This document shows, one piece after another, positions 26,255 through 40,674 of a stretch of DNA of 64,000 nt. A model generated the notes under the pieces. That model was not told the origin of the DNA. It saw nothing but the letters and a program-made list of their open reading frames with translations, and searched no databases. A program made the position numbers and the translations under genes. This DNA is from Rathayibacter tritici (lineage in GTDB: Bacteria > Actinomycetota > Actinomycetes > Actinomycetales > Microbacteriaceae), in NCBI RefSeq assembly GCF_002932875.1, contig NZ_PSWS01000053.1, positions 1-64,000 of the forward strand, in the 5' to 3' direction. Numbering within the stretch: the stretch's first letter is position 1; each line of letters starts with the position of its first letter.

Positions 26255-26435
26255 GCGGGAGAGCCGACTCCGGTCGGCACCGAAGGAGCAAGCCTCCCCG
26301 CCAATCTCTCAGGTCTTGTACCGCGTCGAACTGGCCACTCTGGAAAGCGATCCGCTTGGATCCGCCGACGGTGAAAGCGAAGGACCCCTCCGGTCGGCGC
26401 GAATCTCTCAGGCACCACGACAGAGGGGGAGTTCC
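26255..26435 (+). ncRNA. Tandem glycine riboswitch
   Basis: Two successive aptamers. The first, from GCGGGAGAG (~26255), has CCGAAGGAGCAA and CCAATCTCTCAGG (~26302-26315). The second, from CTCTGGAAAGCGA (~26337), has CGGTGAAAGCGAAGG and GAATCTCTCAGGCACC followed by GACAGAGGGGGA (~26432). These are the conserved cores of the glycine (gcvT) riboswitch, and both aptamers appear complete. It precedes gcvT by ~70 bases and is expected to switch on glycine cleavage when glycine is abundant. Confidence 0.95.
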
Positions 26436-26501
26436 CACGGCACTGCTGTGCTCTGCCGCATCGGCGGCGCGAGTCCAGCACTGCGACGAATTGGAGAACT
26501 C

Positions 26502-27680
<1,179 letters not shown>

Positions 27681-27681
27681 C

Positions 27682-28056
27682 ATGGCCGTACCCTTCGAGC
27701 TGCAGTACACCTCCGATCACGAGTGGATCCGCGTCGACGGAGACAGTGCGACCGTCGGCATCACCGCCTACGCCGCGGACAAGCTGGGCGACGTCGTCTT
27801 CGTCGAGCTCCCCGAGGCGGGCTCCCGCGTCGAGGGCGGCAGTGTCGTCGGCGAGATCGAGTCGACGAAGTCGGTGGGCGAGCTGTTCGCGCCCGTCGAC
27901 GGCGAGGTCCTCCAGGCCAACACGGCCGTCGTCGACAGCCCCGAACTCGTCAACTCCGACCCGTTCGGCGAGGGCTGGCTGATCCAGGTCCGCTTCGACG
28001 CTCTGCCGGACGGCCTCCTCGACGCCGCCGCCTACACCGAGCTGGTCGGCGAGTAG
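27682..28056 (+). CDS. gcvH: Glycine cleavage system H protein
   Basis: 124 residues, ATG one base after the gcvT stop. [31 protein letters not shown] and the lipoylation lysine in [19 protein letters not shown] (~63) are diagnostic. It shuttles the aminomethyl group between P, T and L proteins. Normal length. Confidence 0.97.
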   Translation: MAVPFELQYTSDHEWIRVDGDSATVGITAYAADKLGDVVFVELPEAGSRVEGGSVVGEIESTKSVGELFAPVDGEVLQANTAVVDSPELVNSDPFGEGWLIQVRFDALPDGLLDAAAYTELVGE

Positions 28057-30963
<2,907 letters not shown>

Positions 30964-30968
30964 TTCGC

Positions 30969-31039
30969 CTGCACAACGAAGGCTGAGAGTTCTGATCCGC
31001 CGCCGGGAGGCGGCTGACGAGGTCTCAGCCTTCGTTGTG
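30969..31039. repeat. Dispersed palindromic element, copy B
   Basis: Arms CACAACGAAGGCTGAGA (30972-30988) and TCTCAGCCTTCGTTGTG (31023-31039) are perfect 17-bp reverse complements, with a second small hairpin (CCGCCGCCGGGAGGCGG) in the loop. It starts 9 bases after the gcvP stop, a position suited to transcription termination. Same arm as copies A and C. Confidence 0.85.
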
Positions 31040-31171
31040 AGGGGGCTGCGTCGAGTCCTCCGTCGAGGAGTGGTCGCCGAGCGTCCCTCCACAGTCGACG
31101 GATGACGTCCGCTGTCCACAGACGCCGGACGATAGGCCCCGACGCGGTCGCCCGCCGGTCATCGTTGCCGG

Positions 31172-32056
31172 ATGGAGAGACTTCTCGCCGTTCTCGCCGA
31201 GCTGGGCGGCTTCGCCTCCGCGGCTCAGCTCGCCGCAGCCGGCTGCACGCGCCACCACCTGCTGAGCGCCGTTCGCACCGGTGCGGTGCTCCGAGTCCGC
31301 CGCGGGTGGTTCGCGCTGCCCGGTGCGCCGGAGGCCGAAATCGCTGCCGTCGCCGCGGGCGGTGTGCTCACCTGCGCCTCGGCGCTCGTGGCGGCAGGGC
31401 TGTGGGTGCTCGCGGAGGGGCCGCTCCACGTCGCCGTGCCGCCGAACGCGACAGCGCGCCCGCGACCGGGGGTGCTGCTCCACTGGCGGCGCTGGCCCGG
31501 GTGCGGCACCGGGACGGCGTCGGTCGACGGCATTCGCTCGTCCGTCCTGCACGTTCTGACCTGCCTCCCCGCTGAGGAGGCGGTCATGGCCCTCGACTCC
31601 GCGGTGAACTCCGGCGTGATCGCCTACTCGGATCTCCTCGATCTGCGCGGCATCGCTCCGGTCGGCAAGCGCGCCCTGTTCGATCTCGTTGAACCGCTGT
31701 GCCAGTCCGGGCTGGAGACGAGGATCCGCCTCGCCGCCGTTCGGATCGGAGCCCCTGTCCGCGCGCAGGTCCACGTCCCCGGAGTCGGGCGGCTGGACAA
31801 CCTGATCGGGGACCGGCTGTGCGTGGAGACCGACGGGCGCCGGTTCCACGCCGGCTCGGTGCAGCTCGAGGAGGACTACCGGCGCGGCCTCGCCCTCCAC
31901 GCCAGGGGGTTCGTCGTCGTGCGTCTGTCTGCGCGCCAGGTGCTCCACGAGTGGCCCGCGACTGAGGCGGTCCTCGCGTCGATGGTCCGGCAGGGAGTCC
32001 ACCGCTGGGGCACGAGGACTCGCCCACTCCTGCACAACGAAGGCCGGGAGCGCTGA
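31172..32056 (+). CDS. AbiEi-like N-terminal domain fused to a DUF559 (Vsr-like) endonuclease-fold domain
   Basis: 294 residues. The N-terminus (LLAVLAELGGFASAAQLAAA, then VRRGWFALPG, residues ~1-55) is the winged-helix domain of AbiEi-type antitoxins. Residues ~205-270 (GRLDNLIGDRLCVETDGRRF, then EEDYRRGLALHARGFVVVRL) are a DUF559 domain with a D...E-x-D constellation of the PD-(D/E)xK nuclease fold. Such fusions are common orphan genes in Microbacteriaceae and lack an AbiEii toxin partner; none is adjacent here. Function is unknown, with possible DNA-binding or nuclease activity. The last residues (LLHNEGRER) are encoded by palindromic repeat copy C. Confidence 0.7.
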   Translation: MERLLAVLAELGGFASAAQLAAAGCTRHHLLSAVRTGAVLRVRRGWFALPGAPEAEIAAVAAGGVLTCASALVAAGLWVLAEGPLHVAVPPNATARPRPGVLLHWRRWPGCGTGTASVDGIRSSVLHVLTCLPAEEAVMALDSAVNSGVIAYSDLLDLRGIAPVGKRALFDLVEPLCQSGLETRIRLAAVRIGAPVRAQVHVPGVGRLDNLIGDRLCVETDGRRFHAGSVQLEEDYRRGLALHARGFVVVRLSARQVLHEWPATEAVLASMVRQGVHRWGTRTRPLLHNEGRER

Positions 32057-32097
32057 TGAGCCCGAGAACCCCCCGCTCCGCGTGCTCAGCCTTCGTT
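32030..32097. repeat. Dispersed palindromic element, copy C (imperfect)
   Basis: The left arm CTGCACAACGAAGG is at 32030-32043 and the right arm GCCTTCGTT at 32089-32097, diverging afterwards (CTG instead of GTG). It overlaps the 3' ends of two convergent genes, encoding the last residues HNEG of the AbiEi/DUF559 protein and QNEG of the CPBP protease. Placement between convergent genes suits a bidirectional terminator. Confidence 0.7.
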
Positions 32098-32886
32098 CTG
32101 TCGGGACGGAGGCGCGAACAGCTCGGGCCAGAGCGCCACCGCCAGGGGGTACCCGACGAACGAGACGGTGTCGATGATCGAGTGGGCGATCACCAGCGGC
32201 AGCGTCCGCCCGAAGCGCTGGTAGAACAGTCCGAACACCACGCCCATGATCACGTTCCCGATGAACGGGCCGATGCCCTGGTAGAGGTGGTAACTGCCCC
32301 GCAGCAGCGCGCTGGTCATCAGGATCCGCCACCGCCCCCAGCCCAGGTCGCCGAGTCGGGCGTAGAGGTAGCCGATCACGATCACCTCCTCCTGCACCCC
32401 TGCCCGGATCGCCGAGAGCACGAGCACCGGAACCGTGTACCACCGCCAGTCGTCCGGCGCCGCGCTGACCGCCACCGTGATGCCCAGCGCTCGCCCGAGC
32501 ACGTAGAGCCCGATGCCCGGCGCGCCGATCGCCACCGCCAGGATCGTCCCGGTTCCCAGATCGGAGAGCGGACGGCGCAGATCGAGCCCCAGGCGCCCGA
32601 ACGGACGGCCCGTGCCCTGCCAGAGCAGGAACGCGCACAGGGCGACGGGGACGAGATCGAAGAAGATCGCGAGGAGGTGGTAGATGAGATCGAAGCTCGG
32701 ACGGTCGCTGAGCGCGCCGTTGATTGTCGCCGTCTGATCGCCGAGGGCCGTGGGGCGGGTCAGCCGATTCGTGATCGACACGATCGAATACACCGCGGAG
32801 GCGCCGAGCGAGAGCCCGAGCACGAGCACGATCTCGACATAATGTCGAGAAAAAGGCCATCGAGACCCTGACAAGTCGGTGGACAC
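32086..32886 (-). CDS. CPBP family intramembrane metalloprotease (CAAX protease/bacteriocin-processing)
   Basis: 266 residues from GTG 32886, chosen for the GAGGAG ~9 bases before it. Several membrane helices. Conserved blocks: motif 1 IRAGVQEEVIVIGYLYARL (Glu-Glu), motif 2 LLRGSYHLYQG (His), and the final VIAHSIIDTVSFVGYPLAV (His/Asp). The arginine of the EExxxR form is replaced, as is frequent in actinobacterial members. CPBP proteins are glutamic-type intramembrane proteases in prenyl-protein processing, bacteriocin immunity or signalling; the role here is unknown. Divergent from the oligopeptide ABC operon across a 271-base intergenic region. Confidence 0.82.
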   Translation of the reverse strand: MSTDLSGSRWPFSRHYVEIVLVLGLSLGASAVYSIVSITNRLTRPTALGDQTATINGALSDRPSFDLIYHLLAIFFDLVPVALCAFLLWQGTGRPFGRLGLDLRRPLSDLGTGTILAVAIGAPGIGLYVLGRALGITVAVSAAPDDWRWYTVPVLVLSAIRAGVQEEVIVIGYLYARLGDLGWGRWRILMTSALLRGSYHLYQGIGPFIGNVIMGVVFGLFYQRFGRTLPLVIAHSIIDTVSFVGYPLAVALWPELFAPPSRQNEG

Positions 32887-33157
32887 TTCGTGCGACTCCT
32901 CTGGGTTCGATGTGTTGCGCGGTACCCGGCTTTCGCGCACGTTTCGTGCAGACCGACGCAAGGATTCCACCTCCCTGTTACCGCTGTGTAACGGTTGCCA
33001 CCTGCTTTTGTGCAGATAGCGCATGAATACATAGTCTCGATCACGGCATTCGCGCGACGGCCACCAGTCTCGTGCGCCGCCGCCGTCGCCACGCGCACGG
33101 CACTCCACGCGTCAGGGAAACCACTTCTCGCGCGCCCCCACATCACTGGAGGAATTA

Positions 33158-34777
33158 GTGAATATCAGACGTTACGGATTCGGGGCTCTGGCGCTCGTCG
33201 CCGCGAGCACGCTGGTCCTGGCCGGCTGCAGCAGCTCGGGCGACTCCGGCGGGGGTGCATCGGGAGGCGACGCCGCCGCGATCATCTCCACCAACGGCTC
33301 CGAGCCCCAGAACCCGCTGGTCCCGACGAACACCAACGAGGTGGGCGGCGGCAAGATCCTCGACGAGATCTTCGCGGGCCTGGTCTACTACGACGCCAAG
33401 GGTGCGCCCGAGAACGACGTCGCTGAGTCCATCGAGTCCAGCGACGCGCAGAACTACACGATCACGATCAAGTCGGGCCTGACCTTCACCAACGGCGATC
33501 CGGTCACAGCCAGCTCGTTCGTGGACGCCTGGAACTACGGCGCCAAGCTCTCGAACAACCAGATCAGCTCCTCGTTCTTCTCGAACATCGAGGGCTTCAG
33601 CGACACCGAGGACAGTGAGCTGACCGGTCTGAAGGTCGTCGACGACACCTCCTTCACGGTCGCGCTCAAGGCGCCGCAGTCCGACTTCCCGATCAGTCTC
33701 GGCTACTCGGCGTACTACCCCCTGCCGGCCGCAGCCTTCACCGACATGGCCGCTTTCGGCGAGAACCCGATCGGCAACGGACCGTACAAGCTGGCCGGTG
33801 ACAACGCCTGGCAGCACGACGTCCAGATCGAGCTGGCCAAGAACGAGGACTACACCGGCCCCCGCGAGGCGCAGAACGGCGGGCTGAAGATCGTCTTCTA
33901 CGCCACGCAGGACGCCTCCTACGCCGACCTTCTCGGCGGCAACGTCGACGTGATCGACCAGATCCCGGACTCGGCCTTCGGCACCTTCGAGAGCGACCTC
34001 GGCGACCGCGCCGTGAACCAGCCCTCGGCCGTGTTCCAGTCCTTCACCATCCCCAGCCGTCTCCCGCACTTCGACGGCGAGGAGGGCAAGCTCCGCCGCC
34101 AGGCCATCTCGATGGCCTTCGACCGCAAGGAGATCACCGACGTGATCTTCGAGGGCACCCGCACCCCGGCCTCCGACTTCACCTCCCCGGTGATCGACGG
34201 CTACAGCGACGCCCTCTCCGGCGCCGACGTGCTCTCGTACAACCCCGACGAGGCCAAGGCGCTGTGGGCGCAGGCCGACGCCATCAGCCCCTGGGACGGC
34301 ACCTTCAAGATCGCGTACAACGCTGACGGCGGCCACCAGGGCTGGGTCGACGCGGTGACCAACTCGGTCAAGAACACGCTGGGTATCGACGCCGAGGGCG
34401 ACGCGTACCCGACCTTCGCCGAGGCGCGGACCAAGATCGTCGACCGCTCGATCGAGACCGCGTTCCGCACCGGATGGCAGGCCGACTACCCGAGCCTGAA
34501 CAACTTCCTCGGCCCGCTGTACGTGACCGGCGGCTCCTCGAACGACGGTGACTACTCGAACCCCGAGTTCGACTCCCTCGTTCAGCAGGGCCTGTCGGAC
34601 GCCGACGCCAGTGCTGCGAACGCGACGTTCCAGCAGGCGCAGGAGATCCTGCTGCAGGATCTCCCCTCGCTGCCCCTGTGGTATGCGAACGTGACCGGCG
34701 GCTACGGCGAGGGTGTGTCGAATGTCGAGTTCGGCTGGAACTCGGTGCCGCTCTACTACGAGATCACCAAGAACTAA
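33158..34777 (+). CDS. Oligopeptide ABC transporter substrate-binding lipoprotein (family 5)
   Basis: 539 residues, GTG with GGAGGA 6 bases upstream. The signal peptide ends in LVLAGC, a lipobox, followed by a Ser/Gly linker. SBP_bac_5 pattern: NPLVPTNTNEVGGGKILDEI, GLTFTNGDPVTASSFVDAWN (the G-x-x-x-T/F-x-D/S family signature region), FPISLGYSAYYPLP, NGPYKLAG, QAISMAFDRKEITDVI. It binds peptides outside the membrane and delivers them to the permeases encoded next. A strong hairpin separates it from the rest of the operon. Confidence 0.93.
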   Translation: MNIRRYGFGALALVAASTLVLAGCSSSGDSGGGASGGDAAAIISTNGSEPQNPLVPTNTNEVGGGKILDEIFAGLVYYDAKGAPENDVAESIESSDAQNYTITIKSGLTFTNGDPVTASSFVDAWNYGAKLSNNQISSSFFSNIEGFSDTEDSELTGLKVVDDTSFTVALKAPQSDFPISLGYSAYYPLPAAAFTDMAAFGENPIGNGPYKLAGDNAWQHDVQIELAKNEDYTGPREAQNGGLKIVFYATQDASYADLLGGNVDVIDQIPDSAFGTFESDLGDRAVNQPSAVFQSFTIPSRLPHFDGEEGKLRRQAISMAFDRKEITDVIFEGTRTPASDFTSPVIDGYSDALSGADVLSYNPDEAKALWAQADAISPWDGTFKIAYNADGGHQGWVDAVTNSVKNTLGIDAEGDAYPTFAEARTKIVDRSIETAFRTGWQADYPSLNNFLGPLYVTGGSSNDGDYSNPEFDSLVQQGLSDADASAANATFQQAQEILLQDLPSLPLWYANVTGGYGEGVSNVEFGWNSVPLYYEITKN

Positions 34778-34790
34778 GCTCGAACCACTG

Positions 34791-34843
34791 GGGCGCTTCG
34801 CCCGTGCTGTCGGCCGCCCGGTCGCGGCACGGGCGAAGCGCCC
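34791..34843 (+). terminator. Strong hairpin between substrate-binding protein and permease genes
   Basis: The arms GGGCGCTTCGCCCGTGC (34791-34807) and GCACGGGCGAAGCGCCC (34827-34843) are perfect over 17 bp, followed by TGTTTCGG. Inside the operon it probably acts as a partial terminator or 3' stabiliser, giving more binding protein than permease. Confidence 0.75.
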
Positions 34844-34904
34844 TGTTTCGGTCACAATCGAATGAGGTCCCCATCCATGCGACTCCGGAACCGGCTGGGC
34901 TGAC

Positions 34905-35834
34905 ATGCTCGCCTACATCGTCCGACGCATCCTGCAAGCCGTCCCCGTGCTCATCGGCACCACGTTCCTCATCTACTTCATGGTCTTCTCCATGCCGGGG
35001 AACCCGCTCCTGTCGCTTTTCGGCGATAAGACGCCGAGCCCCGCGCTCCTGGCCCGCCTCGAGGAGCAGTACCACCTGAACGAGCCCTTCTTCGTGCAGT
35101 ACCTGTACTACCTGGGAGGCGTCGTCCGCGGCGACTTCGGCATCTCGTTCTCCGGCCAGTCCGTCAACGAGATCCTCGCCCGCACCTTCCCGGTCACTCT
35201 GACGCTGGCGATGATGGCGATCATCATCGAGATCGTCGTCGCGCTGTCCATCGGCCTCATCAGCGGTCTGCGCAAGGGCAGTTTCTTCGACGCGAGCGCG
35301 CTGGTGGTCAGCCTTCTGCTCGTCTCGGTGCCGATCTTCGTGCTCTGCTTCATCGCGCAGTCGTTCTTCGCGATCCAGCTGGGGTGGTTCCCTCCGACCG
35401 TCGGAGCCGACGCGTCGTTCCAGAGGCTGCTACTGCCCGCGATCGTGCTGGCCCTCTTCGTGGTCGCCTCGGCCATCCGCCTCACGCGCGGCTCGGTCAT
35501 CGAAACGGCCGGCTCGGACTTCGTGCGCACGGCGTACAGCAAGGGGCTCTCGCGACGCCGCGTCATCCCCGTGCACGTCCTGCGCAATTCGCTCATTCCG
35601 GTCACGACGCAGTTCGGGGCCGACTTCGGCCTCCTGATCGTCGGCGCGACTGTGACCGAGGGCATCTTCAACGTTCCCGGAGTCGGGAACACGCTCTACC
35701 AGGCGATCATCCGAGGGGAGCGACCGACCGTCGTCTCCTTCGTCACGGTCATGGTGCTGTTCTACCTCGTGGTGAACATCCTCGTCGACCTGCTCTACGC
35801 CGTACTCGACCCGAGGATCCGCTATGCCACATGA
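34905..35834 (+). CDS. Oligopeptide ABC transporter permease (DppB/OppB type)
   Basis: 309 residues, ATG. The start IVRRILQAVPVLIGTTFLIY and a periplasmic segment with FFVQYLYYLGGVVRGDFGIS are standard OppB features; the EAA loop is around SRRRVIPVHVLRNSLIPV, and it ends VLDPRIRYAT. Six membrane helices are expected. It overlaps the next permease gene by 11 bases. Confidence 0.93.
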   Translation: MLAYIVRRILQAVPVLIGTTFLIYFMVFSMPGNPLLSLFGDKTPSPALLARLEEQYHLNEPFFVQYLYYLGGVVRGDFGISFSGQSVNEILARTFPVTLTLAMMAIIIEIVVALSIGLISGLRKGSFFDASALVVSLLLVSVPIFVLCFIAQSFFAIQLGWFPPTVGADASFQRLLLPAIVLALFVVASAIRLTRGSVIETAGSDFVRTAYSKGLSRRRVIPVHVLRNSLIPVTTQFGADFGLLIVGATVTEGIFNVPGVGNTLYQAIIRGERPTVVSFVTVMVLFYLVVNILVDLLYAVLDPRIRYAT

Positions 35835-36792
35835 GTTCACCGGCGGCGCGCAGAAGCCCCGCCGCATCGACCACGTCGTGGCACCGCTCGAGGAGACGCC
35901 GATCGCGTCGATCGACGCGGTCAGCCTCGACGAGAAGCCCAGCAACCTCTGGACCGACGCGTGGCGGGATCTCCGCACGCGCCCGATGTTCTGGATCTCC
36001 GGGGTCCTGATCCTCGTCGTGATCGCGGTTGCGCTCTTCCCCGGCCTGTTCACGTCGGTGGACCCGCGGCAGTGCGCGCTCTCGTTCAGCAACCAGGGCC
36101 CGGGTGACGGCAGCCTGCTCGGCTACACCAAGCAGGGCTGCGACGTGTTCTCGCGGATCATTCACGGCACGTCGACCTCGCTGACGGTGGGGCTCATCGT
36201 GATCGTGATCACGACGGTCTCCGGAGTCATCGGCGGCGCCCTCGCCGGCTTCTTCGGCGGCTGGGTCGACACCGTCATCATGCGCCTGGGCGACATCTTC
36301 TTCTCGATCCCCTACATCCTCGCCGCGGTCGTCATTATGTCCGTCTTCTCGGCCTACCGGAACGTCTTCGTCATCGCCCTGGCGATCGGCGCGTTCGCGT
36401 GGCCGACGACGGCGCGCGTCCTGCGCTCCGAGGTCCTGCGCGTGAAGCAGTCCGACTTCGTCGGTGCCGCGACCGCGACCGGCCTCTCGCGCATGGCGAT
36501 CCTGTTCCGGCACGTGCTGCCGAATTCGATCGCCCCCGTCATCGTCGTCACGACGATCTCGCTCGGCGCGGCGATCACCGCGGAGGCGACGCTGTCGTTC
36601 CTCGGCGTCGGCCTGCCCGGCTCGGTCATGTCGTGGGGCAACGACATCAGCCAGGCCCAGCGCGACCTGCGCACCAACCCGCAGACGCTGATCTATCCGT
36701 CGGTCGCCCTGACGGTGACGGTGCTGAGCTTCATCCTCCTCGGCGAGTCGCTCCGCGACGCGCTCGACCCGAAGGCGAGGGCCCTCCGATGA
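35824..36792 (+). CDS. Oligopeptide ABC transporter permease (DppC/OppC type)
   Basis: 322 residues, ATG 35824 inside the end of the previous gene. A cytoplasmic N-terminal segment (SNLWTDAWRDLRTRPMFWIS) is followed by the first helix, then GTSTSLTVGLIVIVITTVSG, and the EAA loop GLSRMAILFRHVLPNSIAPV. It ends LRDALDPKAR as is usual in OppC. The stop overlaps the ATPase start (ATGA). Confidence 0.93.
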   Translation: MPHEFTGGAQKPRRIDHVVAPLEETPIASIDAVSLDEKPSNLWTDAWRDLRTRPMFWISGVLILVVIAVALFPGLFTSVDPRQCALSFSNQGPGDGSLLGYTKQGCDVFSRIIHGTSTSLTVGLIVIVITTVSGVIGGALAGFFGGWVDTVIMRLGDIFFSIPYILAAVVIMSVFSAYRNVFVIALAIGAFAWPTTARVLRSEVLRVKQSDFVGAATATGLSRMAILFRHVLPNSIAPVIVVTTISLGAAITAEATLSFLGVGLPGSVMSWGNDISQAQRDLRTNPQTLIYPSVALTVTVLSFILLGESLRDALDPKARALR

Positions 36793-38525
36793 CCGCGACG
36801 ACACCGAACGCTCCGCAGGGGCACCTGCTCGAGGTCACCGATCTCGAGGTCGGCTTCCAGACCGGCAGCGGCCTGGTCCCCGCCCTGCGCGGCGTGAGCC
36901 TCACGATCGAGCACGGCCAGACCGTCGCGATCGTGGGGGAGTCGGGCTCCGGCAAGTCGACGACCGCCGCCGCGATCATCGGCCTGCTCCCCGGCACCGG
37001 CCGGGTTACCGCCGGCTCCGTGCTGTTCGACGGCAAGGACCTCGCCACGGCGACGAGGACCGAGCTGGAGGACATCCGCGGCCGACGCATCGGCTACGTG
37101 CCGCAGGACCCGATGTCCAACCTCAACCCGGTGTGGTCGGTCGGCTTCCAGGTGGAGGAGACCATCAAGGCCAACGGCCTCGCGAGCGGCCGCAAGGAGG
37201 TACGCGCCAAGGCGATCGAGGTCCTGCAGAACGCCGGTCTCGCGGACGCCGAGAAGCGACTCAAGCAGTTCCCGCACCAGTTCTCCGGAGGCATGCGCCA
37301 GCGCGTGCTGATCGGCATCGGCCTGGCCGCGGCTCCGCAGCTGCTGATCGCGGACGAGCCCACCTCGGCGCTCGACGTCACGGTCCAGCGCCGCATCCTC
37401 GACCACCTCGAGACGCTGACGAAGACCGACGGCACCGCCCTGCTCTTCATCACGCACGACCTGGGTCTGGCCGCCGAGCGGGCCGAGAAGCTCATCGTCA
37501 TGTACAAGGGTCGCATCGTCGAGTCCGGCGCCTCGGTGGAGGTACTGCAGAACCCGCAGCACCCCTACACGCAGCGCCTGATCGCGGCGGCGCCGAGCCT
37601 CGCGTCGCGCCGGATCCAGTCGACGGCCGGTCGGGCCGTGGAGTCGGTGCGCGGCGAGTCCGAGGCCGTCCGCGAGGTCGACCTGGTCGGCGCGGGTGCC
37701 GCGCACCACGCCGGCGCGGTCGCTTCGGGCGCCCCGATGATCGAGGTCGACGGCCTCACCAAGGTCTTCAAGATCCGCCGCGGCGGGCTGAAGGCGGAGG
37801 ACTTCACGGCCGTCGACTCCGTGTCGTTCTCGATCCCGAAGGGCACCACCACGGCGCTCGTCGGCGAATCCGGCTCGGGTAAGTCGACCATCGCGCGCCT
37901 CGTCCTGGGGCTCGAGACGGCCACGTCCGGAGCGATCTCGATCGCCGGACGCCGAACCGAGAAGCTCAAGGGCCGCGAGATGCTGGCACTGCGCCGCTCG
38001 ATGCAGCCCGTGTTCCAGGATCCGTACGGCTCGCTCGACCCGCTGCACAACATCGGCAACACCATCTCGGAGCCGCTGCGGGTGCACAAGGTCGGGGACC
38101 GGACGTCGCAGCGCGAGCGGGTCCTCGAGCTGCTCGATCAGGTGTCCCTGCCGCGGGTGATCGCGAGCCGGTACCCGAACGAGCTCTCCGGCGGCCAGCG
38201 CCAGCGGGTCGCGATCGCTCGTGCGCTGGCGCTCAAGCCCGAGATCGTGGTGCTGGACGAGGCGGTGTCGGCCCTGGACGTCCTCGTCCAGGCGCAGATC
38301 CTGCGTCTTCTCGCCGATCTCCAGGCGGAGCTCGGGCTCACCTACCTGTTCATCACGCACGACCTGGCGGTGGTCCGCGTGATCGCCGACGACGTCTGCG
38401 TGATGCAGAAGGGCCGGATCGTCGAGCACGCCCCAACGGATACCGTGTTCGACTCCCCGCAGCAGGAGTACACCCGTGAGCTGCTCGACGCCATCCCGGG
38501 CGCGGGCATCGAGTTCGCGGTCTGA
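36789..38525 (+). CDS. Oligopeptide ABC transporter ATP-binding protein, fused DppD-DppF
   Basis: 578 residues from ATG 36789. Two complete NBDs in one chain: Walker A GESGSGKST twice (~residues 52 and 360), signatures FSGGMRQR and LSGGQRQR, Walker B LLIADEPTSALD and IVVLDEAVSALD. Each ends with the oligopeptide-ABC tail (NPQHPYTQRLIAAAP and SPQQEYTRELLDAIPG). In many bacteria these are separate genes; the fusion is common in actinobacteria. It powers the importer encoded by the three upstream genes. Confidence 0.94.
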   Translation: MTATTPNAPQGHLLEVTDLEVGFQTGSGLVPALRGVSLTIEHGQTVAIVGESGSGKSTTAAAIIGLLPGTGRVTAGSVLFDGKDLATATRTELEDIRGRRIGYVPQDPMSNLNPVWSVGFQVEETIKANGLASGRKEVRAKAIEVLQNAGLADAEKRLKQFPHQFSGGMRQRVLIGIGLAAAPQLLIADEPTSALDVTVQRRILDHLETLTKTDGTALLFITHDLGLAAERAEKLIVMYKGRIVESGASVEVLQNPQHPYTQRLIAAAPSLASRRIQSTAGRAVESVRGESEAVREVDLVGAGAAHHAGAVASGAPMIEVDGLTKVFKIRRGGLKAEDFTAVDSVSFSIPKGTTTALVGESGSGKSTIARLVLGLETATSGAISIAGRRTEKLKGREMLALRRSMQPVFQDPYGSLDPLHNIGNTISEPLRVHKVGDRTSQRERVLELLDQVSLPRVIASRYPNELSGGQRQRVAIARALALKPEIVVLDEAVSALDVLVQAQILRLLADLQAELGLTYLFITHDLAVVRVIADDVCVMQKGRIVEHAPTDTVFDSPQQEYTRELLDAIPGAGIEFAV

Positions 38526-38625
38526 TCGACGGATCCACGGGCCCCGGCCCCGCAAGGAACGCCCTGCACAGGGCTGTCCGGAGTGGGGATCCGGGGCCCT
38601 TCGCCGTGCGGACGCCTCGCTGCGG

Positions 38626-38631
38626 TACGAT
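38626..38631 (+). promoter_or_regulatory. Probable -10 element for typA
   Basis: TACGAT 45 bases before the typA ATG, in the 151-base gap after the ABC operon. A GC-rich inverted structure (around 38536-38600) before it may terminate the ABC operon. No clear -35 is seen. Confidence 0.4.
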
Positions 38632-38676
38632 GGATGGTCCCCTTTTTGCACGAGAACACGAGACGAGTCCGTATCC

Positions 38677-40581
<1,905 letters not shown>

Positions 40582-40606
40582 GCCCCGGGCGCTCTGGCGC
40601 CCGCAC

Positions 40607-40651
40607 ACGACGAGACCGGCCGGGGAGCATCGCTCCGGCCGGTCTCGTCGT
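40607..40651. terminator. Bidirectional terminator between typA and the DsbA-like gene
   Basis: 17-bp perfect stem ACGACGAGACCGGCCGG (40607-40623) / CCGGCCGGTCTCGTCGT (40635-40651), 11-base loop, between two convergent genes. Confidence 0.85.
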
Positions 40652-40674
40652 CTCCCCACCCGCGTAGCGCGGGG

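Noticed and set aside
36399-36788. N-terminal extension of the fused ATPase into the permease gene
   Set aside because: Overlaps dppC in another frame; ATG 36789 overlaps the dppC stop as ATGA and begins the usual NBD sequence.
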